From NCBI GenBank assembly GCA_014860175.1, contig JACZKF010000273.1:1-13330 (forward strand): DNA of 13,330 nucleotides, written 5' to 3'. The translations under genes and the position numbers were made by a program. The stretch comes from Desulfuromonadales bacterium (GTDB taxonomy: Bacteria; Desulfobacterota; Desulfuromonadia; Desulfuromonadales; JACZKF01). Numbering within the stretch: the stretch's first letter is position 1; every line of letters begins with the position of its first letter. A model generated the notes under the pieces. The model worked only from the letters and a program-made list of their open reading frames with translations, was not told where the DNA came from and did not search any database. Of this stretch, positions 4,361 to 13,102 are shown piece after piece.

Positions 4361-7348
4361 CTACAGCTCCTTCAGCGGCGACTGCCACGCCGCCTTGAGG
4401 TCGTCGATGTCGGCACGAATGAGGATCTCTCCGTCGACCCCGGTGATGCGCAGCTCCCGGTCGGCCGCGACCGTGCCGAGCAGGGCGATTTCCTGCCCGG
4501 CAAACAGGGCCTCGAAAGGCTCCCGATGGCTCGGCCGAACGGTGACCAGCAGTCGACTGGCCGACTCGGAGTAGAGCAGATGATCCTCGCGCAGGGGGGC
4601 GTCGGTCCTTACCTGACGCAGATCGATGCGCAGTCCGAAGCCGCCGGCGAAGGCGGTCTCGGCCAAGGCGACCCCGAGGCCGCCGTCGGAGAGGTCGTGA
4701 CAGGAGGCGAGCAGCCCCTGAGCCTGGGCCCGGTTGACGGTCCGGTAGCGGGCCAGGGCAGCGCCGGCGTCGACCTGCGGCACATGTTTCCCCAGCACCC
4801 CCTGCATGGCATAGTATTCGGAGCCCCCCAGTTCATCACGGGTGTTCCCGAGGAGGTAGACCAGATCGCCGGGGCGTTTGGCATCCATGGTCACCGCCTG
4901 GCGCACATCCTCGATCCGCCCCATGACCGAGAAGAGCAGGGTCGGCGGAATGCTGATTTTGGTATCCCCCACCATGTAGTCGTTCTTCATCGAATCTTTG
5001 CCCGAGATCAACGGCACCCCGAAGGCAACGCAGTAGTCATACAGGGCCTGGTTGGAGCGCACCAACTGGGCTGCCTTGTAGGCGCCATCGGGGGTCTTGT
5101 CGCTTTCGACCGGGTCGCACCAGCAAAAGTTGTCGAGGCCGGCCACATGCTCGATGTTGCCGCCGACGGCGACGTAGTTGCGCAACGCCTCATCGATGGC
5201 GTTGGCCGTCATGTGGTAGGTATCGAGATCGCTGAAGCGGGGGCAGAGACCATGGGCCACTACCACCCCCTCGTAGGAGTCGAACAGAGGGCGCATCACC
5301 GCGGCGTCGGCCGGCCCGTCGTTGACCACTCCGGTCAACGGCTTGACCACCGTACCGGCCTGCACCTCGTGGTCGTAGCGGCGCACCACACTCTCTTTGG
5401 AGCAGATGTTGAGCCGCGCCAGCAGATGGCGCAAGGTCGCTTCCATATCGAGGGGCTGCTGAAAGTCAGGCTCCCGCAGGTCGGGTTGTTGCCAGCGGGC
5501 GGGGAGGCGCAGCTGCGGCCCCCCTTCGTGCAGAAACTCCATGGTCAGATAGGTGACGGTGCGTCCGCCATACAGGCAGTGAAAATAACCGGAGTCGGTA
5601 AATTCACCCAGGTCGGTCGCCTCGACATCCATCTCCCGGGCCAGGGCGAGAAAGTCGTCGATTTTCGCCGGCGGCACCGCCAGGGTCATCCGTTCCTGGG
5701 CCTCGGAGATGAGGATCTCCCAGGGGTGCAGCCCCGGGTACTTGAGCGGCGCCCGGTCCAGATGCAGCAGGAAACCGCCGGTGTCCTGGGCCATCTCGCC
5801 GACGGAGGAAGAGAGGCCGCCGGCGCCGTTGTCGGTAATCGAGCTGTACAGAGCCCGGTCGCGGGCGACCAGGAGGAAGTCGAACATCCGTTTCTGGGTG
5901 ATCGGATCGCCGATCTGCACCGCCGTCACCGGCGACCCCTCGTGCAGCTCCTCCGAGGAGAAAGTCGCGCCGTGGATGCCGTCCTTGCCGATGCGGCCGC
6001 CGACCATGACGATCCGGTCGCCGACATTCGCCTGCTTCTCGTGGCCGGGGCGGCCATGGAGAGTCGCCGGCAGAATCGAGCCGGTACCGCAGTAAACCAG
6101 CGGCTTGCCGGCGAAACGGTCGTCAAAGACGATGGAGCCGTTGACCGTCGGGATGCCGCTCTTGTTGCCGCCGTGTTCCACCCCTTCGACCACCCCCTCG
6201 AAAATCCGCCGCGGATGAAGCAGCCGGGGGGGGAGCGGTTTGCTGTAAAAAGGTGAGGCGAAACAGAAGACGTCGGTGTTGAACAGCAGGCGAGCCCCCA
6301 TGCCGGTGCCGAAGGCGTCGCGGTTCACCCCGACGATGCCGGTCAGCGCTCCCCCGTACGGGTCGAGGGCGCTGGGCGAGTTATGGGTCTCCACCTTGAA
6401 AGCGAGACTCCACTCATGGTTAAAGCGGATCACGCCGGCATTGTCCTTGAAGACTGACAGGCAGATGTCGTCCTCGCCCTTGGCTGCGCGCACGTCGCGG
6501 GTGGCACGGACGATGAAACTCTTGAACAGCGAGTCGATGCTCTGCCGCCCCCCTGCCCCGTCGTCGTAATCGATGCGGGCGGCGAAGATCTTGTGCTTGC
6601 AGTGCTCGCTCCAGGTCTGGGCCAGCGCCTCCAGTTCGGCGTCGGTGAGCTGCTGGTCCAGACCGACGGCGCGACGGGCCGCCTGGACCGCCGGGTCGGC
6701 GGCATAGGCCTGAATGGTCCGCATCTCTTCCAGGTTGAGAGCGAGCATCCCGTCCTTGCTCAAGCGCAGCAACTCCTGGTCGGAGATGTTCAGGTCGATC
6801 TCCTGCACGGACGCCGCCTGCTGCGCCCCTACTTCAACCCGGGGGACGCTGACCGGGAGCCCTTGTTTCCTGTCGAACCGGCCGGCGGGCACGATGGTCC
6901 AGCGCTGAATCAGGGCGTTGGCCAGCAGATCGGCGGCAATGCGTTCGGCGCCCTGGGCGTCGACCGGCCCCGAGAGGAGGTACTGCACCGAGGTGTAAAC
7001 CCCCTCCCCCGGAGCAAAAGGTCGCCCGCTCAGATACTGGATCGCCTCCCGGGCAGTGCGGCCGGCGTTGTCAGTCACTCCGGGGCGAAAGCCGACCTCG
7101 ATCAGGATGTCGAACTGCCCCGCCAGCGGCCGGTCGATGGCGACCTCCTGGATGACCGGATCGCAAAACGGCCCGTTGGCGGCCGCGGCCACCTCTTCCT
7201 GGCTGAGGTTGGCATCGACGGTGAAGACGTCGATGGTGCGAACCGACGTCAGATCGATCCCCAGGTGCTCGCGGATCTCCCGCCGCACCCGCTCGCCACG
7301 GGCATCCCGGATTTCCGGCTTGAGCCCGACTTCGATTCTCCAGGCCAT
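4361..7348 (-). CDS. purL: Phosphoribosylformylglycinamidine synthase, synthetase subunit with fused tandem PurS-like domains
   Basis: A 995-residue ATP-dependent enzyme that converts FGAR to FGAM with ammonia from PurQ. Two PurS-like domains come first: residues 3-73 (RIEVGLKPEIRDARGE) and 80-155 (DILIEVGFRPGVTDNAGR, later LLANALIQRW). A linker domain (about 185-255) ends in the QTWSEHCKHKIF motif. Two AIR-synthase-like halves follow: KVETHNSPSALDPYGGALTG (318-337), ITDNGAGGLSSSVGEMAQ (504-521), SGKDSMKNDY (782-791) and CHDLSDGGLGVALAETAF (883-900). Small PurL is about 740 residues and large one-chain PurL about 1300; this one is intermediate because it keeps the N-terminal domains but lacks the glutaminase, encoded next door as purQ. 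No separate purS gene is seen or needed. AAAGG lies nine bases before the ATG at 7348. Confidence 0.97.
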   Translation of the reverse strand: MAWRIEVGLKPEIRDARGERVRREIREHLGIDLTSVRTIDVFTVDANLSQEEVAAAANGPFCDPVIQEVAIDRPLAGQFDILIEVGFRPGVTDNAGRTAREAIQYLSGRPFAPGEGVYTSVQYLLSGPVDAQGAERIAADLLANALIQRWTIVPAGRFDRKQGLPVSVPRVEVGAQQAASVQEIDLNISDQELLRLSKDGMLALNLEEMRTIQAYAADPAVQAARRAVGLDQQLTDAELEALAQTWSEHCKHKIFAARIDYDDGAGGRQSIDSLFKSFIVRATRDVRAAKGEDDICLSVFKDNAGVIRFNHEWSLAFKVETHNSPSALDPYGGALTGIVGVNRDAFGTGMGARLLFNTDVFCFASPFYSKPLPPRLLHPRRIFEGVVEGVEHGGNKSGIPTVNGSIVFDDRFAGKPLVYCGTGSILPATLHGRPGHEKQANVGDRIVMVGGRIGKDGIHGATFSSEELHEGSPVTAVQIGDPITQKRMFDFLLVARDRALYSSITDNGAGGLSSSVGEMAQDTGGFLLHLDRAPLKYPGLHPWEILISEAQERMTLAVPPAKIDDFLALAREMDVEATDLGEFTDSGYFHCLYGGRTVTYLTMEFLHEGGPQLRLPARWQQPDLREPDFQQPLDMEATLRHLLARLNICSKESVVRRYDHEVQAGTVVKPLTGVVNDGPADAAVMRPLFDSYEGVVVAHGLCPRFSDLDTYHMTANAIDEALRNYVAVGGNIEHVAGLDNFCWCDPVESDKTPDGAYKAAQLVRSNQALYDYCVAFGVPLISGKDSMKNDYMVGDTKISIPPTLLFSVMGRIEDVRQAVTMDAKRPGDLVYLLGNTRDELGGSEYYAMQGVLGKHVPQVDAGAALARYRTVNRAQAQGLLASCHDLSDGGLGVALAETAFAGGFGLRIDLRQVRTDAPLREDHLLYSESASRLLVTVRPSHREPFEALFAGQEIALLGTVAADRELRITGVDGEILIRADIDDLKAAWQSPLKEL

Positions 7349-7397
7349 TCTATTTTACCTTTCGAAAAAGTATCTCACGCCCGCTCGCGACGCTCGC

Positions 7398-7423
7398 TCA
7401 AGACGCCAAGGCGCCAAGAAATT
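7398..7423. repeat. Short 8-bp-period tandem repeat
   Basis: Three successive 8-base units, AAGACGCC, AAGGCGCC and AAGAAATT (from 7400), lie in the 89-base spacer between purB and purL. They are bordered by a GC-rich run with repeated GCTCGC words (7383-7397). It resembles dispersed intergenic tracts of the form CCAAGACGCCAAG seen in many proteobacteria. No reading frame or clear control signal is visible in it. Confidence 0.5.
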
Positions 7424-7437
7424 CAAACCCGGCCTTA

Positions 7438-8736
7438 TCACTCTTTACCGAACACCCGCTTGAAGATGGTGTCGACGTGCTTGAGGTGGTAGCTGAGGTC
7501 GAACGACTCGCGGATCTTCGCTTCGCCAAGGGCGCCGACCACTTCCGGGTCGGCCAGCAGCTCCTGCTGGAAATCTTTCCCCTCTTCCCAGACCTTCATG
7601 GCGTTTTTCTGCACCAGGCGGTAAGAGTCCTCGCGGGAGACGCCAGCCTGGGTCAGGTCGAGGAGGATCTTCTGGGAGAAGACCAGACCTTTCATCTGGT
7701 TGAGATTGCGCAGCATGTTCTGCGGATAGACGACCAGGTTGCGGATCAGGCCGGCGAGCCGCCGCAGGGAAAAGTCGAGAGCGACGGTGGCATCCGGGCC
7801 GATGTAGCGCTCCACGGCGCTGTGGGAGATGTCACGCTCGTGCCACAGGACGATGTTCTCCAGGGCCGGGAAGGCGAAGGCGCGGATGTAGCGGGCCTGC
7901 CCGGTAAGGTTTTCGGTGAGGATCGGGTTGCGCTTGTGCGGCATGGCGCTCGACCCCTTCTGCCCCTTGCTGAAAAACTCCTCGACCTCCAGCACCTCGG
8001 TGCGCTGCAGATGACGGATCTCGACGGCGACCCGCTCCATCGACGAGGCGATGATCGCCAGGGTGCAAAAGTACTCGGCATGCCGGTCGCGGGGGATCAC
8101 CTGGGTCGAAACCGGCTCGGGGATCAGCCCCAGTTTCTGGCAGACGTATTCCTCGACGGCCGGGTCGATGTTGGCGAAAGTGCCGACGGCGCCGGAAATG
8201 GCGCCGGTGGCGATCGTCTTGCGAGCCGCCTGCAGACGCTGGCGGTTGCGATCCATCTCGGCGTACCAGCCGGCGAGTTTGAGTCCGAAGGTGACCGGTT
8301 CGGCATGTATGCCATGGGAGCGCCCCATGCAGACCGTATCCTTGTGCTCGTAAGCCCGCTCCTTGATGGCGGCCAGGACCAGGTCGAGATCGGCCAGCAG
8401 CTCATCGGCCGCCTGCACCAGCTGCACCGACAGGCAGGTGTCGAGGACGTCCGAGGAGGTCATCCCCTGATGGATAAAGCGAGCCTCCGGCCCGACGAAT
8501 TCCGCCACCGAAGTGAGAAAGGCGATGACGTCGTGTTTGACCTCGGCCTCGATCTGGTCGATCCGCTCGATGTCGAAGTTCCCCTTTTCCCGGATCACCT
8601 CGACCGCGGCGGCGGGGATCACGCCGAGCTGCGCCTGCGCCTCACAGGCCAGAGTTTCGATCTCCAGCCAGATCCGAAAGCGGTTTTGCGGCTCCCAGAT
8701 GCGGGCCATCTCCTTGCGGGTATATCGTTCGATCAT
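7438..8736 (-). CDS. purB: Adenylosuccinate lyase
   Basis: A roughly 432-residue tetrameric lyase that removes fumarate from SAICAR and from adenylosuccinate, serving both IMP synthesis and AMP formation. It has the fumarase/aspartase superfamily signature KGSSAMPHKRNP (about 260-271), where the Ser is the catalytic base. It also has MTSSD (92-96) and GRSHGIHAEPV (138-148) with the catalytic His. Two ATGs six bases apart are possible. I chose the second (8736) because AGGAG then lies nine bases upstream, while from 8742 the gap is only three; the N-terminus MIERYT is also the family's usual start. It follows the YycJ-like gene by about 55 bases, a spacer holding an inverted repeat with a PurR-like half-site. 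Confidence 0.97.
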   Translation of the reverse strand: MIERYTRKEMARIWEPQNRFRIWLEIETLACEAQAQLGVIPAAAVEVIREKGNFDIERIDQIEAEVKHDVIAFLTSVAEFVGPEARFIHQGMTSSDVLDTCLSVQLVQAADELLADLDLVLAAIKERAYEHKDTVCMGRSHGIHAEPVTFGLKLAGWYAEMDRNRQRLQAARKTIATGAISGAVGTFANIDPAVEEYVCQKLGLIPEPVSTQVIPRDRHAEYFCTLAIIASSMERVAVEIRHLQRTEVLEVEEFFSKGQKGSSAMPHKRNPILTENLTGQARYIRAFAFPALENIVLWHERDISHSAVERYIGPDATVALDFSLRRLAGLIRNLVVYPQNMLRNLNQMKGLVFSQKILLDLTQAGVSREDSYRLVQKNAMKVWEEGKDFQQELLADPEVVGALGEAKIRESFDLSYHLKHVDTIFKRVFGKE

Positions 8737-8754
8737 CGGCATATTCTCCTATGC

Positions 8755-8782
8755 CCGGCAAAAGCCTGTCAACGTTTGCCGG
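8755..8782. promoter_or_regulatory. Inverted repeat with purine-operator-like half-site before purB
   Basis: CCGGCAAA (8755-8762) and TTTGCCGG (8775-8782) are perfect 8-bp inverted repeats around a 12-base centre. The word AACGTTTGCC (8771-8780) matches nine of ten positions of one side of the enterobacterial PurR box. The site lies just upstream of the purB ribosome binding site. PurR itself is a gammaproteobacterial regulator, so this may be chance or the site of another LacI-type repressor. As RNA it would form a small hairpin. Confidence 0.3.
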
Positions 8783-8791
8783 TGAATTTGT

Positions 8792-9562
8792 TCAGACGGT
8801 AAAACAGAGGCTGGGATGGGCCTGGGTGCCGACGATGAGCTGGGGCTGGCAACGGTTTTGTTGCCCCAGTACGGCGCGGGCCTGTTCGACGGCCAAGGCC
8901 GGAAGATTGTTCACTTCACTCAGATGGGCCAGGAACACCCCCTCCAGCCCGTCCCAGAGCAGATCGTCCAGCAGTCGGGCGGATGCGACATTGGACAGGT
9001 GCCCATGGTTGCCGCGGATGCGCTGTTTGAGCGGCCAGGGATAGGGGCCGTCGCGCAGCATCGCCTCATCGTGGTTCGCTTCGAGGACCAGGACCCGGCA
9101 CCCCTGCAGCCGCTGGGTGACCAGCCGGGTAGCGATACCGAGGTCGGTGGCAATGCCGATCTTCCCTTCAGCGGTTTCGATGACGAAGCCGACAGGCGCC
9201 GCCGCATCGTGGGTAAGGGGGATAGTTTCGATGCGCAGGTCGCGAAACTCGATGGCGCTGCCGGTGTCGAACTCCTGCAGACAGTCGATCTTCCCCGGGT
9301 CGCGCAGCGCCTGCCAGGTCTGCGGATGGACGAAAACCGGCAGCCGGAAGCGTCGGCAGATCGGCCCCAGCCCCCGACAGTGGTCGGTATGTTCGTGGCT
9401 GATGAACAGGGCGTCGAGATCTTCACCCGCCACCCCCAAACCCTGCAGGCGGGCGCCCATTTCCCGGGCCGAGAGACCGGCATCGATGAGGATGCGGCTC
9501 TCGCGGCTCTCAATGTAGATGGCGTTACCTTTGCTGCCACTGGCCAGCAGACATACCCGCAC
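8792..9562 (-). CDS. Metallo-beta-lactamase-fold hydrolase, YycJ/WalJ-like
   Basis: A 256-residue protein starting VRVCLLASGSKGNAIYIE, the usual opening of the YycJ/WalJ group of metallo-beta-lactamase-fold proteins, which are thought to act on nucleic acid or have exonuclease-like roles. Metal ligands are visible: SHEHTDH (55-61) with His56, His58, Asp60 and His61, then His118 (LTHDA), Asp140 (IATD) and His213 (LAHLSE). GNHGHLSN (184-191) is another group feature. I chose GTG at 9560-9562 because GGAGGG (complement of 9569-9574) lies six bases upstream and the first strand starts there; the frame stays open upstream to 9703 but that part overlaps the kinase. It starts 35 bases after the kinase stop, so the two are probably cotranscribed. 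The exact substrate is unknown. Confidence 0.92.
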   Translation of the reverse strand: MRVCLLASGSKGNAIYIESRESRILIDAGLSAREMGARLQGLGVAGEDLDALFISHEHTDHCRGLGPICRRFRLPVFVHPQTWQALRDPGKIDCLQEFDTGSAIEFRDLRIETIPLTHDAAAPVGFVIETAEGKIGIATDLGIATRLVTQRLQGCRVLVLEANHDEAMLRDGPYPWPLKQRIRGNHGHLSNVASARLLDDLLWDGLEGVFLAHLSEVNNLPALAVEQARAVLGQQNRCQPQLIVGTQAHPSLCFTV

Positions 9563-9597
9563 CGCAAACCCTCCAGGAAATTCAATGAGCGCCGTGG

Positions 9598-11676
9598 TTA
9601 TACCGGAAAATCCCCCCCCCTGCAAGGAGAAACCGGCCCCTGGCCGTGGCTCCGCTGGGGGTGGCAAACCGGCAGCAGGACATGGAAAGTGCTCCCCGGA
9701 CACTGCTGCGGATCGTGTCCCGGGCTCTCGACCCAGATGCGACCGCCGTGCAGTTCGATGATCCCCTTGGCAATGGTCAACCCGAGGCCGGCCCCTTTCC
9801 CCATGAAGGCGACCTTGCCGGTAAAGTGCTCCTCGATCTCCCCCCCTTCGAAGAATTTGTCGAAGACGTGGGGGCGATCGCTCTCGGCGATGCCGATGCC
9901 GGTGTCGGAGATGATGAACTCTACCTTCTCCCCCCCTTTGACGGCGGCTTGCGGCAGCAACGGGGTGTAGCAGCGGGTCTGGACCCGGATAAGGCCGCCA
10001 TCGGGGGTAAATTTGATGGCATTGCCGAGCAGATGACCGATGGCCTGCTGCAACCGGTCCGGATCACACTCGACCAGCGGCAGATCGGCCTCACAGATCA
10101 ACTCCACCTGCTGTTGCCGCTGGGACAGGGAATAACTGTTGCCGGCGATGATCTGCCGCACCAGAGCGTTGAGATCGGCCGGGCGCAGCTCCAGGGGGAG
10201 GCGCCGGCTGTCGAGCATGGAAACATCGACCATATCCTTGACCACGTCGGTCAGCCGTTCAGCCGCAGCGGAGATATGCTGGACCATCTGCAGCACCTCC
10301 GACTCGACCTGAACGTCGGCATCGCCGAGGATCAGGTCGGCATAGCCGACAATGACGGTCAACGGCGTCTTCAACTCGTGGGAGGCCAGCCCGAGGAAGC
10401 TGTCTTTCATCTGATTGAGGCGCTCCATCTCGCGGGCGCTTTTTTCCAGATTCTCCTTGATCTGCCGCTCCCGGGTGATGTCGCGAATGACCATCTGCAC
10501 CCAGAAGCTGCCATGGCGGTCACGGGCCACCGTGGCGCTCACCGAACCGGTCACCGGCTGTTGGTCGGCGTGCCGGACATAGGCGAGTTCCACCTCGTTG
10601 CGCCCGCCATCGAGCAGTTCCCGGTAGAACTGATACTGCAGATGGGGATCCCCCCCCAGCATTTCCATGGAGCGGAACAGGTTCCGGTTGATCACCTGGT
10701 CGCGGCCGATGCCGAAGAACTCCTCGGCCCGACGATTGAACAGGATGATCCGGTCCTGATGATCGGAGATGACGATGGCATCGGAGGCATTCTCGAACAG
10801 AGCCAGGTGCATCTTCTGGCTGCGGACCAGTTCAATTCCGGTCTTCTCCTGCTCCTCGTAGATCTGCTGCAACAGCAGATTGGTCTCCTCGAGCTCCCGA
10901 TACCCCTGCTGCAGCGCCTCATCCCTGCGCTGCAGGGAACCGGCCATCTCCTGCAACGAAGTGGCGAGCCGGGTGAAGTCGGGGGTCGGCATCGCCGGCA
11001 CCACCACCTGAAAATTGCCGCTGGTGATCTCCCGGGCCACCTCGCACAGGCGGCGGATCGGCCCGATCAGATGTCGCTTGGTGAAGACGATGACCAGGGT
11101 GAGGACGACCAGGAAAGCGAGGCCGAGGACCATCAGCGAATGATGCAGCATCCGTTGGGTCCGTTCGGTCAGCACCGCCTCGGAAAAACCGATACGCACC
11201 CGGCCGGCCACCCCCCCCTGTCGCCCCAGCAGGGGCAAAGAGACGTCATAGACCCGTCCCCAGGTCGGATGGGTCAGGAGAGAGGTGGAGTCGCTGAGGG
11301 CGGTGACAAACTCGAGGCCATCGGCAACCGCAACCGGGAGATCGTTGGCGAACAGCCCTCTCCCCATACCATCCTCGATCAGGCAGTAGGCGAGTTCAGG
11401 GTCATGGCTGACGATCTGTTGGCAGTGGCCGGCCAGATCGACCAACCCCACCAGTTCTCCCCCCTGCTGCAGCGACTTTTCCACTGACGATTTCACCCCG
11501 GCGGCCAGCGAATCGCTGCGCAGCAAAATGCCATCGCGGTAGTTGCGGCGGAAATTCTCGATATTGAAGGCGGTGTTGACCGCAATGGTCACGGTCAAGG
11601 CCAGGAAGGCGAAGATGAGAATGCGCTTTTCGAGGGTATTTTTCATCGACATCTTGGCGCGGACCGGAACCGGCAT
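9598..11676 (-). CDS. Membrane sensor histidine kinase (HAMP-PAS-HisKA-HATPase)
   Basis: About 692 residues. Near the N-terminus is a transmembrane helix (about 18-37, RILIFAFLALTVTIAVNTAF). A periplasmic sensor region of about 140 residues follows, then a second transmembrane helix (181-199), a HAMP linker (200-254), a predicted coiled coil and a PAS domain (about 286-401). The kinase core has the phospho-acceptor His433 in FLGLASHELKTPL, the N-box HLLGNAIKFTPDGG, the G1 box SDTGIGI (590-596) and the G2 box GKGAGLGL (626-633). It should autophosphorylate on an unknown signal; no response regulator lies in the window. The start is uncertain: the frame is open to 11838, but 11676 (AAGGA two bases upstream), 11652 and 11646 all lie just before the first membrane helix. 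The 3' end crosses a run of nine G. Confidence 0.92.
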   Translation of the reverse strand: MPVPVRAKMSMKNTLEKRILIFAFLALTVTIAVNTAFNIENFRRNYRDGILLRSDSLAAGVKSSVEKSLQQGGELVGLVDLAGHCQQIVSHDPELAYCLIEDGMGRGLFANDLPVAVADGLEFVTALSDSTSLLTHPTWGRVYDVSLPLLGRQGGVAGRVRIGFSEAVLTERTQRMLHHSLMVLGLAFLVVLTLVIVFTKRHLIGPIRRLCEVAREITSGNFQVVVPAMPTPDFTRLATSLQEMAGSLQRRDEALQQGYRELEETNLLLQQIYEEQEKTGIELVRSQKMHLALFENASDAIVISDHQDRIILFNRRAEEFFGIGRDQVINRNLFRSMEMLGGDPHLQYQFYRELLDGGRNEVELAYVRHADQQPVTGSVSATVARDRHGSFWVQMVIRDITRERQIKENLEKSAREMERLNQMKDSFLGLASHELKTPLTVIVGYADLILGDADVQVESEVLQMVQHISAAAERLTDVVKDMVDVSMLDSRRLPLELRPADLNALVRQIIAGNSYSLSQRQQQVELICEADLPLVECDPDRLQQAIGHLLGNAIKFTPDGGLIRVQTRCYTPLLPQAAVKGGEKVEFIISDTGIGIAESDRPHVFDKFFEGGEIEEHFTGKVAFMGKGAGLGLTIAKGIIELHGGRIWVESPGHDPQQCPGSTFHVLLPVCHPQRSHGQGPVSPCRGGDFPV

Positions 11677-12017
11677 GGTCCTTGGGCGGGCATGAGGGGA
11701 CAGCACCGGTTGGCGTCGATTGCGTTTTCGCCAGCCTCGGGTAAGCTTCCCGATGGGGCAACCGGACACCGGCCGAATTGCATTGGATACCGTCAGCGAT
11801 GGCGTTGGGATTCGGCCAGAAAAACCTGGGCCAGGCAAGTTCCACCTTCATAACATATTGAACCACGAAGGGCAATACAACACTCATCCCAGGCGGCTTA
11901 AGGGTTGACGAGCCTTCATTGTTTGGATATCATTCCGCGATTGATCTTCAGCCCCCCGCCGATCACTCGGATGTTGTCTGTCCCTAATAATCTTCAGCCT
12001 GCAAGGAGGAAAAACCA
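11677..12017. other. Intergenic region between divergent kinase gene and gap
   Basis: 341 bases without a supported gene. The kinase frame stays open here to 11838 but its residues look like no known domain. The part 11706-11765 can fold into a three-way junction (closing stem CCGGTT/AACCGG, hairpins at 11712-11732 and 11737-11753). On the minus strand a weak promoter-like pair TTGTAT and TATGTT, 17 bases apart, lies around 11850-11880. The right part holds the gap promoter and leader, including two copies of ATCTTCAGCC (11944-11953 and 11990-11999). Confidence 0.6.
11905..11933 (+). promoter_or_regulatory. Sigma70-type promoter for gap
   Basis: TTGACG (11905-11910) and TATCAT (11928-11933) are separated by exactly 17 bases, five of six and four or five of six matches to the consensus hexamers. 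Transcription would start near 11940 and give a leader of about 78 bases before the gap ATG. No competing pair of similar quality was found closer to the gene. Confidence 0.65.
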
Positions 12018-13025
<1,008 letters not shown>

Positions 13026-13045
13026 TCTGGCCACCGATCCCAACC

Positions 13046-13080
13046 GGGGCAGGATGTGAGCATCCTGCCCCTTGTTTTTG
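13046..13080 (+). terminator. Intrinsic terminator between gap and pgk
   Basis: A perfect 11-bp stem, GGGGCAGGATG (13046-13056) and CATCCTGCCCC (13061-13071), with loop TGAG, is followed directly by TTGTTTTTG. It lies 20 bases after the gap stop and only 23 bases before the pgk ATG. It should lower read-through into pgk, which has little room for a promoter of its own. Confidence 0.9.
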
Positions 13081-13102
13081 TACTCAGCCCAGCGGAGAGC
13101 CT

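Noticed and set aside
4526..6256. 576-codon open frame on plus strand opposite purL
   Set aside because: Antisense shadow caused by GC-biased third positions; no ribosome binding site or recognisable domain, and it lies wholly within purL.
9563..9703. Longer start for the YycJ-like protein
   Set aside because: The extra residues overlap the kinase catalytic end and are not hydrolase-like; GTG at 9562 has a strong ribosome binding site and matches the family N-terminus.
9646..11487. 613-codon open frame on plus strand opposite the kinase
   Set aside because: Rich in His, Gln, Leu and Asp as expected from the reverse complement of kinase codons; no domain seen.
11677..11838. N-terminal extension of the histidine kinase
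   Set aside because: The frame is open but adds Arg/Pro-rich residues before the first membrane helix and lacks a ribosome binding site; a start close to 11676 fits better.
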